Source: Cycas panzhihuaensis (Eukaryota > Cycadophyta). Taken from it: 64,000 nt of DNA. The stretch covers positions 110,801,741 through 110,865,740 of the forward strand of contig CM041465.1 of NCBI GenBank assembly GCA_023213395.1, given 5' to 3'. The position numbers and the translations under genes were made by a program. The notes under the pieces were generated by a model. It was not told where the DNA came from. It worked only from the letters and a program-made list of their open reading frames with translations, and did not search any database. Shown here one piece after another: positions 48,746 to 59,888 of the stretch. Position 1 is the first letter of the stretch. Every line of letters begins with the position of its first letter.

Positions 48746-49260
48746 AGGTGACAAAATCCAGGTAGTCAATGGGCAATGAGAGCAACACTCAAGAGGTAAG
48801 CAAAAGATGGCCGTGAAGGGTAGGAGGACCTAGCAATGAGGTTACCCAGGGCGAGAGCAAGCAACCCGATCACTGGCAAAGAGTGGTTGGGAGGAAAGGC
48901 CTCCTGGGGCACCAAAAGGTCGCTTTAGGAAGCGAAACATGCCCCCAGGCGGGGGATCATTCCTTCTAGGGACCCCAAGAGCAAGAAAGGGCCACGGAAA
49001 CGAGTCCAGGGCGATGAAACGAGCCAAACGAGTATAAACTCAGGTGCACACAGGAGTAGCACGCAAAACGATGCAGAAGGGCCCTGACAAAAAGTGCGAT
49101 AATGAGGCACCATAAATGCCCTTGCAAGGGAAGGCAGAAATGGCCTCAGTACAGTGCAATCGGCGATAGGGACAGAAGGCAAAGGTGATCAGGACAACGA
49201 GACGGTCCCAACGACTGTCGCGGGACCAAAAACGGAAGAGGTGCCCGTTGGGGCCCCCGC

Positions 49261-49271
49261 CTATATAAGGA
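49261..49271 (+). promoter_or_regulatory. Candidate TATA box for the antisense PMD transcript
   Basis: CCTATATAAGG on the PMD strand, inside a block identical to 17424-17440 of F (reverse strand there). On the opposite strand the core reads TATATAGG and could serve the RNase H ORF instead. Confidence 0.4.
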
Positions 49272-49715
49272 AATCGACGGGAAAATGGATTCATTTTCAC
49301 CGGCTCTCGTACAAAACTAGAGCCATTTCCTTACGCAACGGAGTGCCACCCAACTTCGGAGGCACGCAGAGGGAGATCGGACCATCGGATCGGAGAGTGG
49401 AGAGAGCGGCCACGGTGACCCGGGCGATATGGCGATAGCGAGACCAGATCCAGTGAGGGGAAATCACTAAACCTGACCCAAATCGAAGTTCAATGTTTGC
49501 AAGTTTTAAGTAAAAATTTTTATTTCTGTATAGTTTTAGTGCCCCTTACGGGCAACGGAAGGCTTCTCGGAGTCTGAATCGGACCCAGAAAGAGGCGGGG
49601 ACCTAGGCATTAAGGAGCCCTGGTCCCGGTGGGCCCCACAGGGTCCACCAGAATTTTTTTTTTGGTTTTTGGGCAGAAAACTCCCCCTTTTGGGGGATTG
49701 CCGTTCGTACCGCGA

Positions 49716-49741
49716 CAATGATTGCGATGCCACGATCATTG
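49716..49741. other. Palindrome CAATGAT/ATCATTG (element E)
   Basis: Seven-base perfect arms, 12-base loop; counterpart of 16961-16984 in F with compensating substitutions. Confidence 0.65.
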
Positions 49742-49772
49742 CCGCGGGCCCCACGATCGTCGCGGGACCCAT

Positions 49773-49802
49773 GCCAAACTTAGAGGTACTGCTAAGTTTG
49801 GC
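49773..49802. other. 30-nt palindrome centred on GGTAC (element E)
   Basis: Arms GCCAAACTTAG and CTAAGTTTGGC are perfect (11 bp). It is the same length and position as 16900-16929 of F. Confidence 0.75.
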
Positions 49803-49939
49803 GCGGTACGAAGGCAGAAAGGCAGAAAAGCAAACATGATGGTCAAAAGAGCCCCAAATCTCAGGCAGAGAGAGATTAGAGAGAGAGAGAGGTGATAGTG
49901 ACTAACATGAGACTGACTTGGGTTGCTTTTGGTGTGAAG

Positions 49940-51690
49940 AGGTTGTCCTCACGGTAGATAACCGCAAGAACGTCGGTATGGCTATGCTGAGTTACATGGA
50001 GATGACAACTCAGGAGGATAGGGATATGCTGCAGAGGTGTGGCCTGTACAAGGCCCTCAAGACACCTTAATACACGTCAGACCAGAGGCTATTAGTTGAC
50101 ATCGTGTCCCATTGGGATAGGAGGAGACATGTATTCCACCTACCACAGGTGGGGGATGTGATGGTCACGCCGAGGGATATCCGGCGGATACTGGGAGTTC
50201 CGGCGATAGGGAGGCCGGTGAGACTCGGGACGCTGCCCAGCACTGAGGCAGCACATAGGGAGGTAGCTCTGTTCTTCACAGGAGCTGACAGGTGGGATTA
50301 GAAGGGAGCACCCCTCTAGACAATTCTGATGTCGGGGATTCCTCGAGTGAGGAAGCTAGTCATATTATGTATTCTGTTCCAGATTTCCTGGAAACAGAAC
50401 TATCGGGAGGTACCAGGTGGGTGGATGGATGCAGTTCGCCGCTGCGAAGCCAGCGAGAGGATGGACTGGGCAGCCCTGATAGCGGCGAACCTCATCACCC
50501 AGCTGGATACTATCAGGACATCCGGCAGAGGAGGGCTATCATACAGTACACTATTACAATGTTGGTACTTTGATCACTTCCGGCAGTGGCACTAGCGGGG
50601 GAACCACACCCCATTACAGAGCAGGCCCCGATGGTCCATAGGTGGCAGACTCCACTGAGGGGGACAGAGGACAGAGCCCATGTCAGACGATCGGTAGAGG
50701 CCACATCACTAGACCTTCTCACCCTCCCAGACTACATAGCAGAGCCTTACAGGACGGTGAGGTGGGATAGCGACGACAAGGCGGGCGGAGGTGAGTGCCG
50801 CCAGGCGGCAGCGGCGGCGATGATGGAGATAGTGGGGACAGTGGAGATAGTGAAGATAGCAGGGCTGGCCCGTCATGACCTGCAGGGGAGGCAGGTCCCT
50901 CGTGACGGCGGGGAGACAGGGGGTCCATCCGGAGCTGCCGGGGGAGAGGCAGGACCGTCTGGAGCACAGGGCGAGGTCAAGGGACCCGTGACTAGGGCCC
51001 GCAGGCTACGGATCATGATGGGATCCACAGGGACGAGAGTTGGGCCCACCCCCGCTAGGAGGGAGTCCTAGGCAGAGGAGGTGTCAGAGGATGAGGCACC
51101 TACAGCTGGCAGAGAGCCAGGAGGGGAGGATGTCACGAGACCAGAGGAGCAGGCAGCCACAGTAGGTGAGACCTAACCTTTTCCAGAGTCATTTAGCATC
51201 CAGATAGAAGTTTGGTTTGATTTGATCATGGTATATAGTGAGATATAGACTGACACATGGCGTGTTGCATTGGCAGGTACAACAGAGATCCGGAGATTAG
51301 TAGAGGCTGTGGTGAGGGAGATATTCCCTCAGGTATATGCAGAGGGGCAACCACCCATCCAGGCAAGTGATGAGCCTAGAGCGGCAGGAGCCTACAGAGA
51401 GGCGTTCACCCCGTTGGTGAGGGTGAGGGACATATGGGCTGCAGAGTCCTAAGAGCACGCGACATCCCGAGGACAGCTGCGGCGGGGAGAGAGGCAGCGA
51501 GGCACGAGAGGGATGAGCTGCGAGGAAGGGTTCAGACTTTAGAGGCACAGGGCGGTGCAGGTGGAGATGGAGAGAGCAGAACCCAGCTAGCAGTGATCAC
51601 TGAGTGTCTCAGGGGTGGCGAGGAGGCACTCAGGGAGGCGGGATCGTATCCGAGCCGGATCTGATCACCGGTAGCAGTGGTATCGAGGTC
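49940..51690 (+). pseudogene. Antisense plant mobile domain ORF of element E
   Basis: Opposite in strand to gag-pol of E. The PMD core 49969-50770 shows GMAMLSYMEM, YTSDQRLLVDIVSHWDRRRH, VFHLPQVGDVMVTPRDIRRI, LGVPAIGRPVRLGTLPS, AHREVALFFTGADRW, GGWMDAVRRCEASERMDWAA, GLSYSTLLQCWYFDHFRQW and SLDLLTLPDYIAEPYRTVRW. A Gly/Arg/Ser-rich linker (50770-51165, open 50586-51071) and a possible intron (51167-51277) follow. A second exon contains REIFPQVYAEG and, after a frameshift near 51450, an Arg/Glu-rich, coiled-coil-like stretch to about 51664. Four or more stops make it non-functional. The PMD resemblance is by motif reading only. Confidence 0.72.
51167..51277 (+). other. Candidate intron in the antisense PMD ORF
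   Basis: GTGAGACC at 51167 and TTGCATTGGCAG ending at 51277 fit donor and acceptor consensus. The interval is AT-rich and contains stops (TAA, TAG), whereas open, similar-composition coding sequence lies on both sides. A canonical intron on this strand would mean the ORF is a spliced, antisense-transcribed gene. Confidence 0.45.
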
Positions 51691-52515
51691 AAGCGGAGGC
51701 GGGACACGTACTCACCTGGCGGCGACCCAGGGGCCGAGAGATGAGGAGAGCGAGGCGGGCGGCTCGCAGAGGCCGGGAGGAGCCTCGGAGGCATGTGGTC
51801 CCAGGAGAGGGATCACAGAGACCAGAGATGGCACCCCAAGGCGGGGCCCAGTGAGATATGTACATGTAGTTTGACAGGGGAAAGCACGGGCCTGTGGGGT
51901 CATATATAGGACCATATGATTGTACCCCCCTGCAAGGACACCGGCTTCCCAGGATGTAGGATGTGACATGATTTTGGATGTATATATATATGCATGGGGT
52001 GATTGGAACCCCATTCAGATATGAGATGCTGTGCATGATGTATCATATGTGGATGATATGTATGATTATTTTATGTATTGTGAATGTTATGTTGTGGATG
52101 TTTTATGTTATGGATATTTTATGTTGTGGACACATGTTTCCTTCCATGTATGGCTATATGTCTAACAGGAGCACACACACACACGTCGTGAGCAGAGACA
52201 ATAGAGAGGTGTGAGGTTAGAGGATAGCGCGGCATACACGTTTACAGGAGAGCATAGCGGGATATGCGAAAGAAACGACGGGCAGGAAAGAGGGGCGACG
52301 ATGCCCCTAAGCGTTCTCCTAATTAGGGAATGCCCAAGCAAGATGACACAAGGGTTCCTAAGAGGATACGGGAACGCAGGTTCCGCTAAGGGAACCAGAA
52401 GATGAAGCAGGATCCATGTCAAATTTCCATTCTACCCGTGGTTGGGAAGAATGGGGACAACCTGAGATGGTAGTTTAGGCTCATTTCAGAGCAGGGCGAA
52501 GGGATCGCCAAGAGA
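51691..52515. other. 3' spacer of element E (no gene)
   Basis: Convergent end zone of the PMD ORF and pol. It holds TATATATATA near 51980, ATG/TGT-rich low complexity at 52020-52150 and a short CA run at 52172-52183. Open frames here are not shared with F. Confidence 0.6.
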
Positions 52516-54529
52516 TCATGCGTAAAACTTCTTACGGAACTTCCCATTAACAACTTTCTCAAATTCAAGCCCTTCCAGGGTGGCTATCCTATAGGCACCA
52601 TTATCGAGGGATTCGATAATGATGAAAGGACCAACCCATCGGGGTTTGAATTTGGTCAAACGGTCAATGGAAGTGATAAGCCTAGCGTCCAGAAGCTTCT
52701 CAACCTCCATCTTGATGGCGGCAGAGAGCTTCGGGTGAAGGGGACGCCGCTTGCAGGCGCGCTAGGAAGGGTGGTGAGGTTATGAGTGACAATCAAGGGG
52801 TCGATTCCCTTCATGTCAGCATAATCCCACGCGAAAATGTCTTAAAACTCCTGGAACAGAAGGGAGTACTCCCTTATCTCATCAGGGGAACATTCCAACC
52901 CAACCTTAATGACCTTACCCAGGGCCAAGACTATGTCTTGAGTTTCCCCCATGCACATGGCATTGCCCTCCTCGAAGTGGAGAGGGGCAAGATCAACAGG
53001 AGGAGGAGGAATAGGAGCCGGGATCGGATCAGTAAGCGTGGATTCGATCGAGAGAATCTTCTGATGACCAAGCTGGTGGTGACCAGAAGGTAAGCTGGGT
53101 GCAAGGCCTGCTAGATGCTCAAGCAGGGCTTCGTTATCCTCGAAATAATCCACCCCATGGATGACCTTACTTCGAGTAGAAGAAGCACTAGAGGGAGTAG
53201 GAGCAACGGGGCCGTGATGACCGCTGGGTTGCTCGACTTCCTCGTGGAAATCTGAAGGAAAACCCAAAAGAGGCTCCTCGGAAGGAGCGAAAGGCAATTC
53301 TTCGAAGCCATTACCTATGGGGGGTAATGAAAAAGGAGAACTGACGATAGGCGGGTCAACACGAGCGATGATGTGTGACACGCACGAGTGGCTAGCCTCA
53401 CCAACGAGAGAGGTTCTAGATGGGGACCTAGAATAAGGCAGGTGTGACCTACTAGCGTGGGAAGAAAGAGACAGGGTGAAGATAATCCTTATCTTCATCG
53501 AGTGACTCATCATCGCTAAACGAAGCAAGGTACCCGTAACTCCCAATGCCAATAGGGGTGAACTGCGTGAGACTAGGAGGAGAAGACGTGGAGTCTTCTT
53601 CGAATGGATTAGGTATACCAATAGAGCAAGCTGAGGCGTGGGTAGATGAACCTTGGTTTGCTGAACTGGTGGAACGGGTTTGTTTGGTAAAAGGGCGTTC
53701 ACGGGGAATCACTCTCATTCGCCCATCATGGACGAATTTAAGTTGTCCCCAAAGAGTCGAGCACACGGCTCCCATTTGATCGAGCCATGGACGACCTAGG
53801 AGGAGGTTGTAATCCACGTCTATGTCAAGGACTACAATGTTGGCAAGAACGGTCTTGCCCTCAAGGGTGAGCGGAATTGCAACAGATCCTAAAGGGGTCT
53901 TCTCGCTACCGTCATAACCTTGGCATCACCAAGGAACTGGTTCCAGGGCGGAGATACCAAGCTCTTGCATGACACGTAAGGGCATGGCATTGATGGAAGA
54001 ATCGTTATCAACAACAGTTCTTCGAAGAGTACAATCAGGCGTATCGATCGTGATGGTGAACGGGATGTTCCACTGACGTTCCCTTTCACCGGCAGGAGGA
54101 AGATCCTTAGGATCGAATGAAATAACGGGTCCACCACCTTGGGCGACACCCAAAGCGTGGACAAGCGTATCACTTGATCCTAAAGCTTCCAGGAGGAGGG
54201 CCCACTGCTCGGGACAACTCCTCAGAACGTCCATCAAGGACATTCCTGCAGCGACCGTATGGAGCTCGTCCACGACAGAGAAAGGCTTACCCTTCCTAGT
54301 AGGTTGGGTAAGTGCCCTTCAGAAATCGTAACGACCTGGGCATACAGGAATAGCCTTAGGGAAGAGAGGGACTTCCGGAGGAAGGGTCTTCGGAAGAGGG
54401 TCAGAAGGAGCAGAAGAACAAGAAGCTCCTGCCGCTTCCTTAGCGGCTTGAGATCGCGTAAGGGCAAAAGTGGGAGTTGCTTCAAGCAACTGGATCGCCT
54501 TCTTCCCCCTGTTCCGGGGTCATGAAGGC
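52516..54529 (-). pseudogene. Element E protease, linker and deletion-fused pol remnant
   Basis: Minus strand. The protease reads VVDNDSSIN near 54015: the Gly of the active-site triplet is Asp, so it should be dead. MPLRVMQELGI and YNLLLGRPWLDQMG follow (53452-53817 open), then the linker (52842-53702 open, 286 codons, FEEGNAMCMG and DIVLALGKVIKVG), then MEVEKLLDARLITSID, the first residues of reverse transcriptase. These are joined directly at about 52664 to LTKFKPRWVGPF, the integrase C-terminus, ending with FYA and TGA at 52516. The fusion ORF 52516-52710 is therefore chimeric. Confidence 0.9.
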
Positions 54530-56825
54530 GATGGGGTGCAACGGCTAGGAGAACGAGAGGAGGAAGATGAGTTCTGAGCGCCCTTCCCTTTATCACGGGA
54601 AGGAGGGGATCAGGCGATCTTCCCCGGTTTCGGTTGTTCTTGGTTTGGGTATTGCGATCACGTTCCCCGTGTTTAGGGAACGAATCCTTGTGAACTGGTT
54701 GATCCAAATTAGGCCTTGAGGCCCATTTGGGAGAAGAATCGCGTCAAGGGGCATACTTTGGATGCTGGGCCCTACAACGTGAATCGTCATGGAAGCAATC
54801 CCCATGAATGGAGCACCACTTCTTCTCAAGCGGAGGGTCATACCTTCTCACTTGAGAGGACTAGGCATTTCCATTCCTGGGAAGAGGAGCTTGGGTAGTT
54901 TGTTGGGCTTGCTTGTTTGACATAGGGGATGAAGGAGCTTGGAGCTTGAGCTCCTTCATCGTACGCTCGAACGAGCGTATAGCTGATGTGAGAGGGTCAA
55001 GAGTCCTCTCGGTAGGATGAGAGGAAGACCGCGTCGGTTGGGAAGGTTTGGTATCTTTAGCAGGGGGTGGTGCCTCACGGAGTTGTGAGGGCTTAAGAGG
55101 TTTCTTGAGACCGGCTTGGATCTCAGTAGCCTCCAACGCCAAACACTTGGCGATCGCGGAGTCACATATGGTCGCCCCCATCTTGAGGACTTCCACATGG
55201 ACTTCGGGACGAAGTGCATTAACGAAAAGGTCTCACTTCAGGTCCTCGGGCAATGTTGCCTTAGTGGAGTGAAGCAAGTCATGGAATCGTTGCACAAAGT
55301 CACAATTCATCTCATCGTGACCTTGTTTGAGCGAAAGAAGGGATTTCATTCCGCTCTCGAATGGACGGGCTACATCAAAATAGTTGATGAACTCATCCAC
55401 CAATTGCTGGAATGAATGGATTGAGTGGGCAGGGAGACGGTAGAACCATTTGAGGGCGTCACCCTGTAGGGATCGCGGGAATAGTTTCATCAAAATATGG
55501 TCGTAAGCCCAGTAATCGATGCATGCCATAGAAAAACTATGGACATGCTCACGGAATCTTCTTGACGAAGTCCCATCGAATCTAGGAACTTCAGGGGGAT
55601 GAGGCGGCAAGTTGGTTCGCAACGCCTCAACCGAAAGAGGAGTTGACCTAAAGTCCATGAAGGGGCGCGCCCTTGCCTAGACCATAGGATCAACGAATGT
55701 CGAAGTAGGTAACGCACAAGGAGCAGATGGGGGTAGGACACCCATCCCTCCTTGAGGAAGCGCCCCTTGCTGAAAAAAGGCATGGGAGTAGGTGCCTTGG
55801 AAGGGAGTCGGGTTCCCTTGCGAAGGCACAACGGATGGAATTACGTTGAAAGATGGGCAAAAGGGATGTGGAACCGGGTTTTGCCTATATGGGCCACCCG
55901 TAGGTGGAGCGACCCCATATGGGTGTAGCAGATCCACCCCATAAACGGGAAGACGACTTCCTCTACCCTGCCCCCAAGGTTGAGAAGTATACCCTGGGGG
56001 AACGTAGAAGGAAGCACCAATGTGCTGGGTTGGAGGATGTGTGGGAGCGGGTCCCACATAACTAATGATTAGAAGGCTAGTAGGACTGGCAGGCCTACTA
56101 GGAATGGTATGCGCTATGTTAGGGGATGGCACATTGGTTTGGTTAGGAATGGGTATGCTAACCTTCAGTTGAGGGAAAAACACACCATGAGAAGACCCTA
56201 GGGCATTAGGACCTTGATGAGGAATGGAAGGTGCAACACGTGCCCCCACCGCAGGAACTGGGAATGAGTGGGACACACGCGTAGGCACAAAGGGGTTTAT
56301 TGTCACAGGAAGGGTGGATGAGGATGAGGCATGCGGCGGAGGAGCGGAAGAGGAAGAGGCTCCTCCACGAAGGGCATCCTCAAGCCATCCAGGGCGTGGT
56401 TGCAAGCGTGCCGTGCGGCGATACTCATTAAAAGCTTCAACTACATCAACAGGAGGAGTTCCTACATACTCGTAAGAGGTGATCGGAACCTCGAACAAAG
56501 TAGGTTCCTCGGAATGTTCCTCATAAGAATCACCAACTACGTGGCAAGCCTCAAGAGGAACAGATCCTTCTACAGTGTGGGTAGAAGGATGAGCATCGAG
56601 TGAAAGGTGTTGGTCATTTGGGTAATAAAGGGGGTCGTCACCCACTCGGGTGGACCCGGGAATAACAGAAGGAAAATCATGGGTTTCCAAGGTTAAAGTG
56701 TGGTAGGTCTAATCAGAAGAGTATCCCTTCATAGTCAGATCGGGATCTGACGAAAGAAGAAGGCGATACTCGGGGTCTTCCAACAACGGAGGTAGACCAC
56801 GCAAACGACGAGAAAAATGTCGCAT
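54530..56825 (-). pseudogene. Element E gag
   Basis: Near-intact minus-strand gag. The start at 56825 is shared with F. The N-terminal acidic part and Ser/Pro-rich middle are open as 337 codons (55677-56690). The capsid-like domain (55233-55658) has FSMACIDYWAYDHILMKLFP, GDALKWFYRLPAHS and FINYFDVARPFESGMKSL. The tail (54861-55196) is Lys/Pro/Ser-rich with SAIRSFERTMKELKLQAPSS, then the zinc motif KKWCSIHGDCFHDDSRC near 54800. All these parts are in one frame with only a few stops (a TAG near 56709, one after DPMV near 55676, one after LPEDLK near 55233). C-x2-H-x4-H-x4-C is the zinc form typical of this gypsy branch. Confidence 0.9.
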
Positions 56826-56974
56826 GCAAGGTCAACCGACGATGTTAGGAAAAGAGAAAGAGCAGTAAAACACATGTGTTGGGGGCTGCCCAACATGGAG
56901 GCCGAGGTAGGTATAAAAAGGATCACACGAGAGTAGCGAAACCAACCGAAGAGAGCAAAAACTAGCTCCCTTAC

Positions 56975-56999
56975 TGGCAGTCCATAGTATGGTCTCCAG
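56975..56999 (-). other. Primer binding region of element E
   Basis: The minus strand reads CTGGAGACCATACTATGG directly inside the 5' LTR; TGG is one base from the LTR end. Shared with F and A, primer tRNA unidentified. Confidence 0.6.
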
Positions 57000-59566
57000 T
57001 GGATGCGCTGCTATGGGATAACTACCTAACTGATAGGTGTGGGGGAGAGTGAGTGGTGAAATGATAGAAGGTGGAACCTAAGAGGTGAGTAACTATCATG
57101 CAGAGTGCCCCGTGCACTGGAGCGCGAGTTCGGGATCTGCAATGGAGTATGGCTACTATCGGGTGACCCTTCACCGCTTCGAGCAAGGGGTGAAGGTGCA
57201 TAGGGAAAACCTGGGTTGACCTAGGGACAGGACCCTCCCACCCTTGGGTGGCCAGAAGGGGGGAGAGGAAATCCAAAGGGGAAAAGTCAAGAGTAAGCCT
57301 ACACAACCTAACTAGGTACACGAGTGATGCGAGAGGCAAGGCACTTGTGTGGTTGAGGAGAAGAAGAGAAAGGTGGAGAAAGAGAGTTCCTACAACCTTT
57401 CCTATATACGGTAAAAGTAAAAATGTATATAACAAAACAAATAAAATGCATCCAGACACAAAACCAAAATTTCCCCTTTTATCTTCCAATGTGCTAATTA
57501 CTACAGGAAAAATAAAAGGCAAAAAGGAGGTAGCAAAGTGGAGCGAAATGTGCACCTGGACCGAGGGCGTGCGTGACGAAGGAGCCTTCTCGAGGAGCAC
57601 CAAACCATTCCATGCGGCGCGTTGGATGCAAGTTGTTACGGCGGGTAGAAAAGAGGGGTTTCCTTACCTTCCCCGGAAAATCAAATGCGATGCCAAGAAA
57701 GAAAGGAAGCACCAACTAATAAGTGAAACTACACGAAAATATAACAAATACGAAGGTACTTACCGACAACGGGGCAAACAAGCGGTATCCTCCACGTTCC
57801 CTGAATACCTGCAAGCAAAGGTGGTCTCTCCCTTCTTGGGGGAAGAGCACTAACATGCAACAGTATATGCTCAAGTGATATAGATATAAACCTAAACATG
57901 CATGCGTTAGTACCAATCCAACAAAGAAAGTACCCAAGAAAGAATGACCAAGGCGAAAGCAAATGATCGGTAAGCCTCGGAGTGGCCTACCTCCCGCAAA
58001 TGGTGCCCTAACCTCCCCTCAAGAGCCACGAGGCAGCGAGGATAAAGTCAAGAGCAAGGGCTGGAAAATGGTAGCAAAAAGGGCAAGGACAGGCCCCAAG
58101 AAAACCCATGGCGAGCCGGGATGCTATGGGGAGCAAGCTGGGCGACCGGGAAGAAAAGCTGAAGCACAAACCAGCGGTTGGAACTTATGAGTGATGCCCA
58201 AACCTGAGCAAAAGGCCCAAAATCAGCGTTGCAACTTGTGACAGCATTAGTTTGGGCGACCAAAAGGAAGCCTTCAAACCCTTGTTTACAAGCCAAGGGC
58301 AGCACGGGGCGAGAGGGAGGCTTTGGAGGGCTTAGAGCCGCTTAGGGAGCGTGGAAGGTGGTACGGAATCCACCCAGCTCCTCTCTAAAACCTATGCCAC
58401 CCCTCAACGCCACTGTCTTGAGCAGCAAACATAGGCAAGAAGCACAGAAAGAGTGGTATAACAGCCCACAAAAGGAAGGAAAACTAACTTACAAGATCAA
58501 GCAAAGAGCAAGCTAGACTGAGCATGAATATCACAAAAAATAATGTAAAACCAAGAGTACCTGACCAAGGGAGGCAAGGGGTCTGCCTCAGCCAAAGAAC
58601 AATGAAGAGGGGCTGAGAAATCAACCCAGATCTGAAGCACAGCAGGTTTGAGACCCTACTAAGGAGATGTGAGAGGAAACACCTGCACTTGGGAGTACTT
58701 ATGGACTGCCTGAGCAAGGATCAACTGGAAAACACTCCAAAGAGGCCCTCTCCAAGGTGTTTGAGGGGCTGGGAGAATGTCTCAGCCACACCAAAGGAGA
58801 GCTGGGTCAAGGAGGATGTTGGTCGATGAAGCAGACGAGCGAGAGAGAAGAGCAGAGCAGGATGATGTTTCCTTGAGAGCAATTCCAAAAGTGAGCCAAA
58901 GAACCCTTGAAAATGAGTAAAAAATGGTTTAAGTACTCAAGCAAAACCCTAAAGCGTGCGATTAGGGTGCAACTGGAAGAGAAATAAGACGCGAGCCATG
59001 TGGCAGTTTCGCAATAAATGCAAAATTGCCACTTTGGATTTTAAAAAATAATCTGAGACAGTCGTACCGCCGCAAATTTCGCGGTACCGCGGATATTCCG
59101 GCGGTACGCACCTAAGGCCAAAAATGGGGCCCACCAGCCAGTCTAGGCTGGGGGCAGATGACCGAAAGGGCTAATAGGAGACTAGAACACCCACCCGGGG
59201 GGTACACAAGCCAACAAACGGGTCTAAGGGAGCAAAAATAGGGCTCAAATGGGGTGGCAAGTTGACCAAACGATGATGAGTCATCACACGGACGGAGGTG
59301 GTGCAAACCTAGTGGATCCAGAAGCGAGGAGGGCAAATACGAGAAGTAATGTGGTCACTAGGGTGCCACACTCGCTGGGAGTGTGCCCCTGCTATAGTCG
59401 TCATAGGCTAAAATAAGTGTGGACAACGGCAAGGTTGCCCACAAAGCCACACACATGCAGACATGCAAGCAAATACTCATCAAAAGAAAGAGATGACAAT
59501 GCGAGAAACATACCTGCACTTACCTGAGTCAGTGATTCCGTATCCATTCCCGGGAGCCGGGAAACA
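57000..59566 (-). repeat. 5' LTR of element E
   Basis: 2567 bp, direct repeat of 45319-47910. It contains a 44-nt concentric palindrome at 59064-59107 that is decayed in the other LTR. A plus-strand open frame of 201 codons (57248-57853) runs antisense to the element. It has no recognisable domain and is probably fortuitous. Confidence 0.95.
59064..59107. other. 44-nt concentric palindrome in the E 5' LTR
   Basis: Outer arms GTACCGCCG (59064-59072) and CGGCGGTAC (59099-59107) and an inner perfect CGCGGTACCGCG (59080-59091) share exactly the same centre. Confidence 0.8.
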
Positions 59567-59571
59567 TCTCT
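59567..59571. repeat. Target site duplication of element E, right (TCTCT)
   Basis: Identical to 45314-45318; followed by TGAATATAC, the continuation of the TR-GAG leader. Confidence 0.95.
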
Positions 59572-59877
59572 TGAATATACTTTTAAACCCTTGATGAAAC
59601 CTCCCAAATTGTTAATTTGATACTAATTATAATGGGCCAAATCCTATAATCAATAATCATAGAGAAATAGAAAGAGAAAATGATAGATAAAAGACAAAGA
59701 AGAAGATGAAGTTCCAAAGAACATTTATTAACAAAAGTTTATAAAAAATATTCTATGATAATCCCACTCATACATTACATACACATATATAGGACTATTA
59801 AGGTTGCCCATCTCTTGGACTTATGCGTGTGGGATAATTATAATAAGAGTCATCTCATATAGTGGAGGATCATAATA
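59572..59877 (-). mobile_element. Terminal TR-GAG leader end, primer site and LTR 4
   Basis: Continuation of the array unit split by E. The decayed primer complement is near 59612-59627, and the 250-bp LTR at 59628-59877 is the outermost 5' LTR of the array. The end reads TAATA for TAACA. It is flanked by TTAAA. Confidence 0.85.
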
Positions 59878-59882
59878 TTAAA
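59878..59882. repeat. Target duplication TTAAA, right flank of the TR-GAG array
   Basis: Matches 28190-28194. The pair brackets the entire array together with the later duplications and element E. Confidence 0.7.
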
Positions 59883-59888
59883 ACAATG

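Larger units (their letters stand above)
48746..49939. other. Divergent intergenic region between second RNase H and PMD, element E
   Basis: No intact gene. Contents from left to right: leader of the RNase H ORF with stops shared with F; CCTATATAAGG at 49261-49271 within a 17-base block identical in F; a CpG-rich stretch 49300-49440; two palindromes at 49716-49741 and 49773-49802; and a GA-rich run at 49869-49890. The TATA lies about 520 bp from the RNase H ATG and about 670 bp from the first PMD codons. Confidence 0.6.
45319..59566 (-). mobile_element. Ty3/gypsy (Tat-type) element E, 14.2 kb, internally deleted
   Basis: The minus-strand relative of F has both LTRs, a primer site, gag, protease, the antisense PMD ORF, the second RNase H ORF and a purine tract, inside a perfect 5-bp target duplication. 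About 2.3 kb covering nearly all of reverse transcriptase, gypsy RNase H and integrase is missing. Its LTRs differ at 13 of the first ~235 bases (11 transitions), making it younger than F. Its GC content is visibly higher and CpG-richer than its neighbours, consistent with less decay. It cannot transpose by itself. Confidence 0.95.

Noticed and set aside
52842-53702. 286-codon minus-strand frame considered as a captured host gene
   Set aside because: It aligns throughout with the protease-RT linker of F (11500-12350) and ends at the E reverse transcriptase start.
55048-55415. Plus-strand frames opposite E gag (and 56224-56603)
   Set aside because: Antisense shadows of a GC-rich, nearly intact gag; no counterpart opposite F gag.
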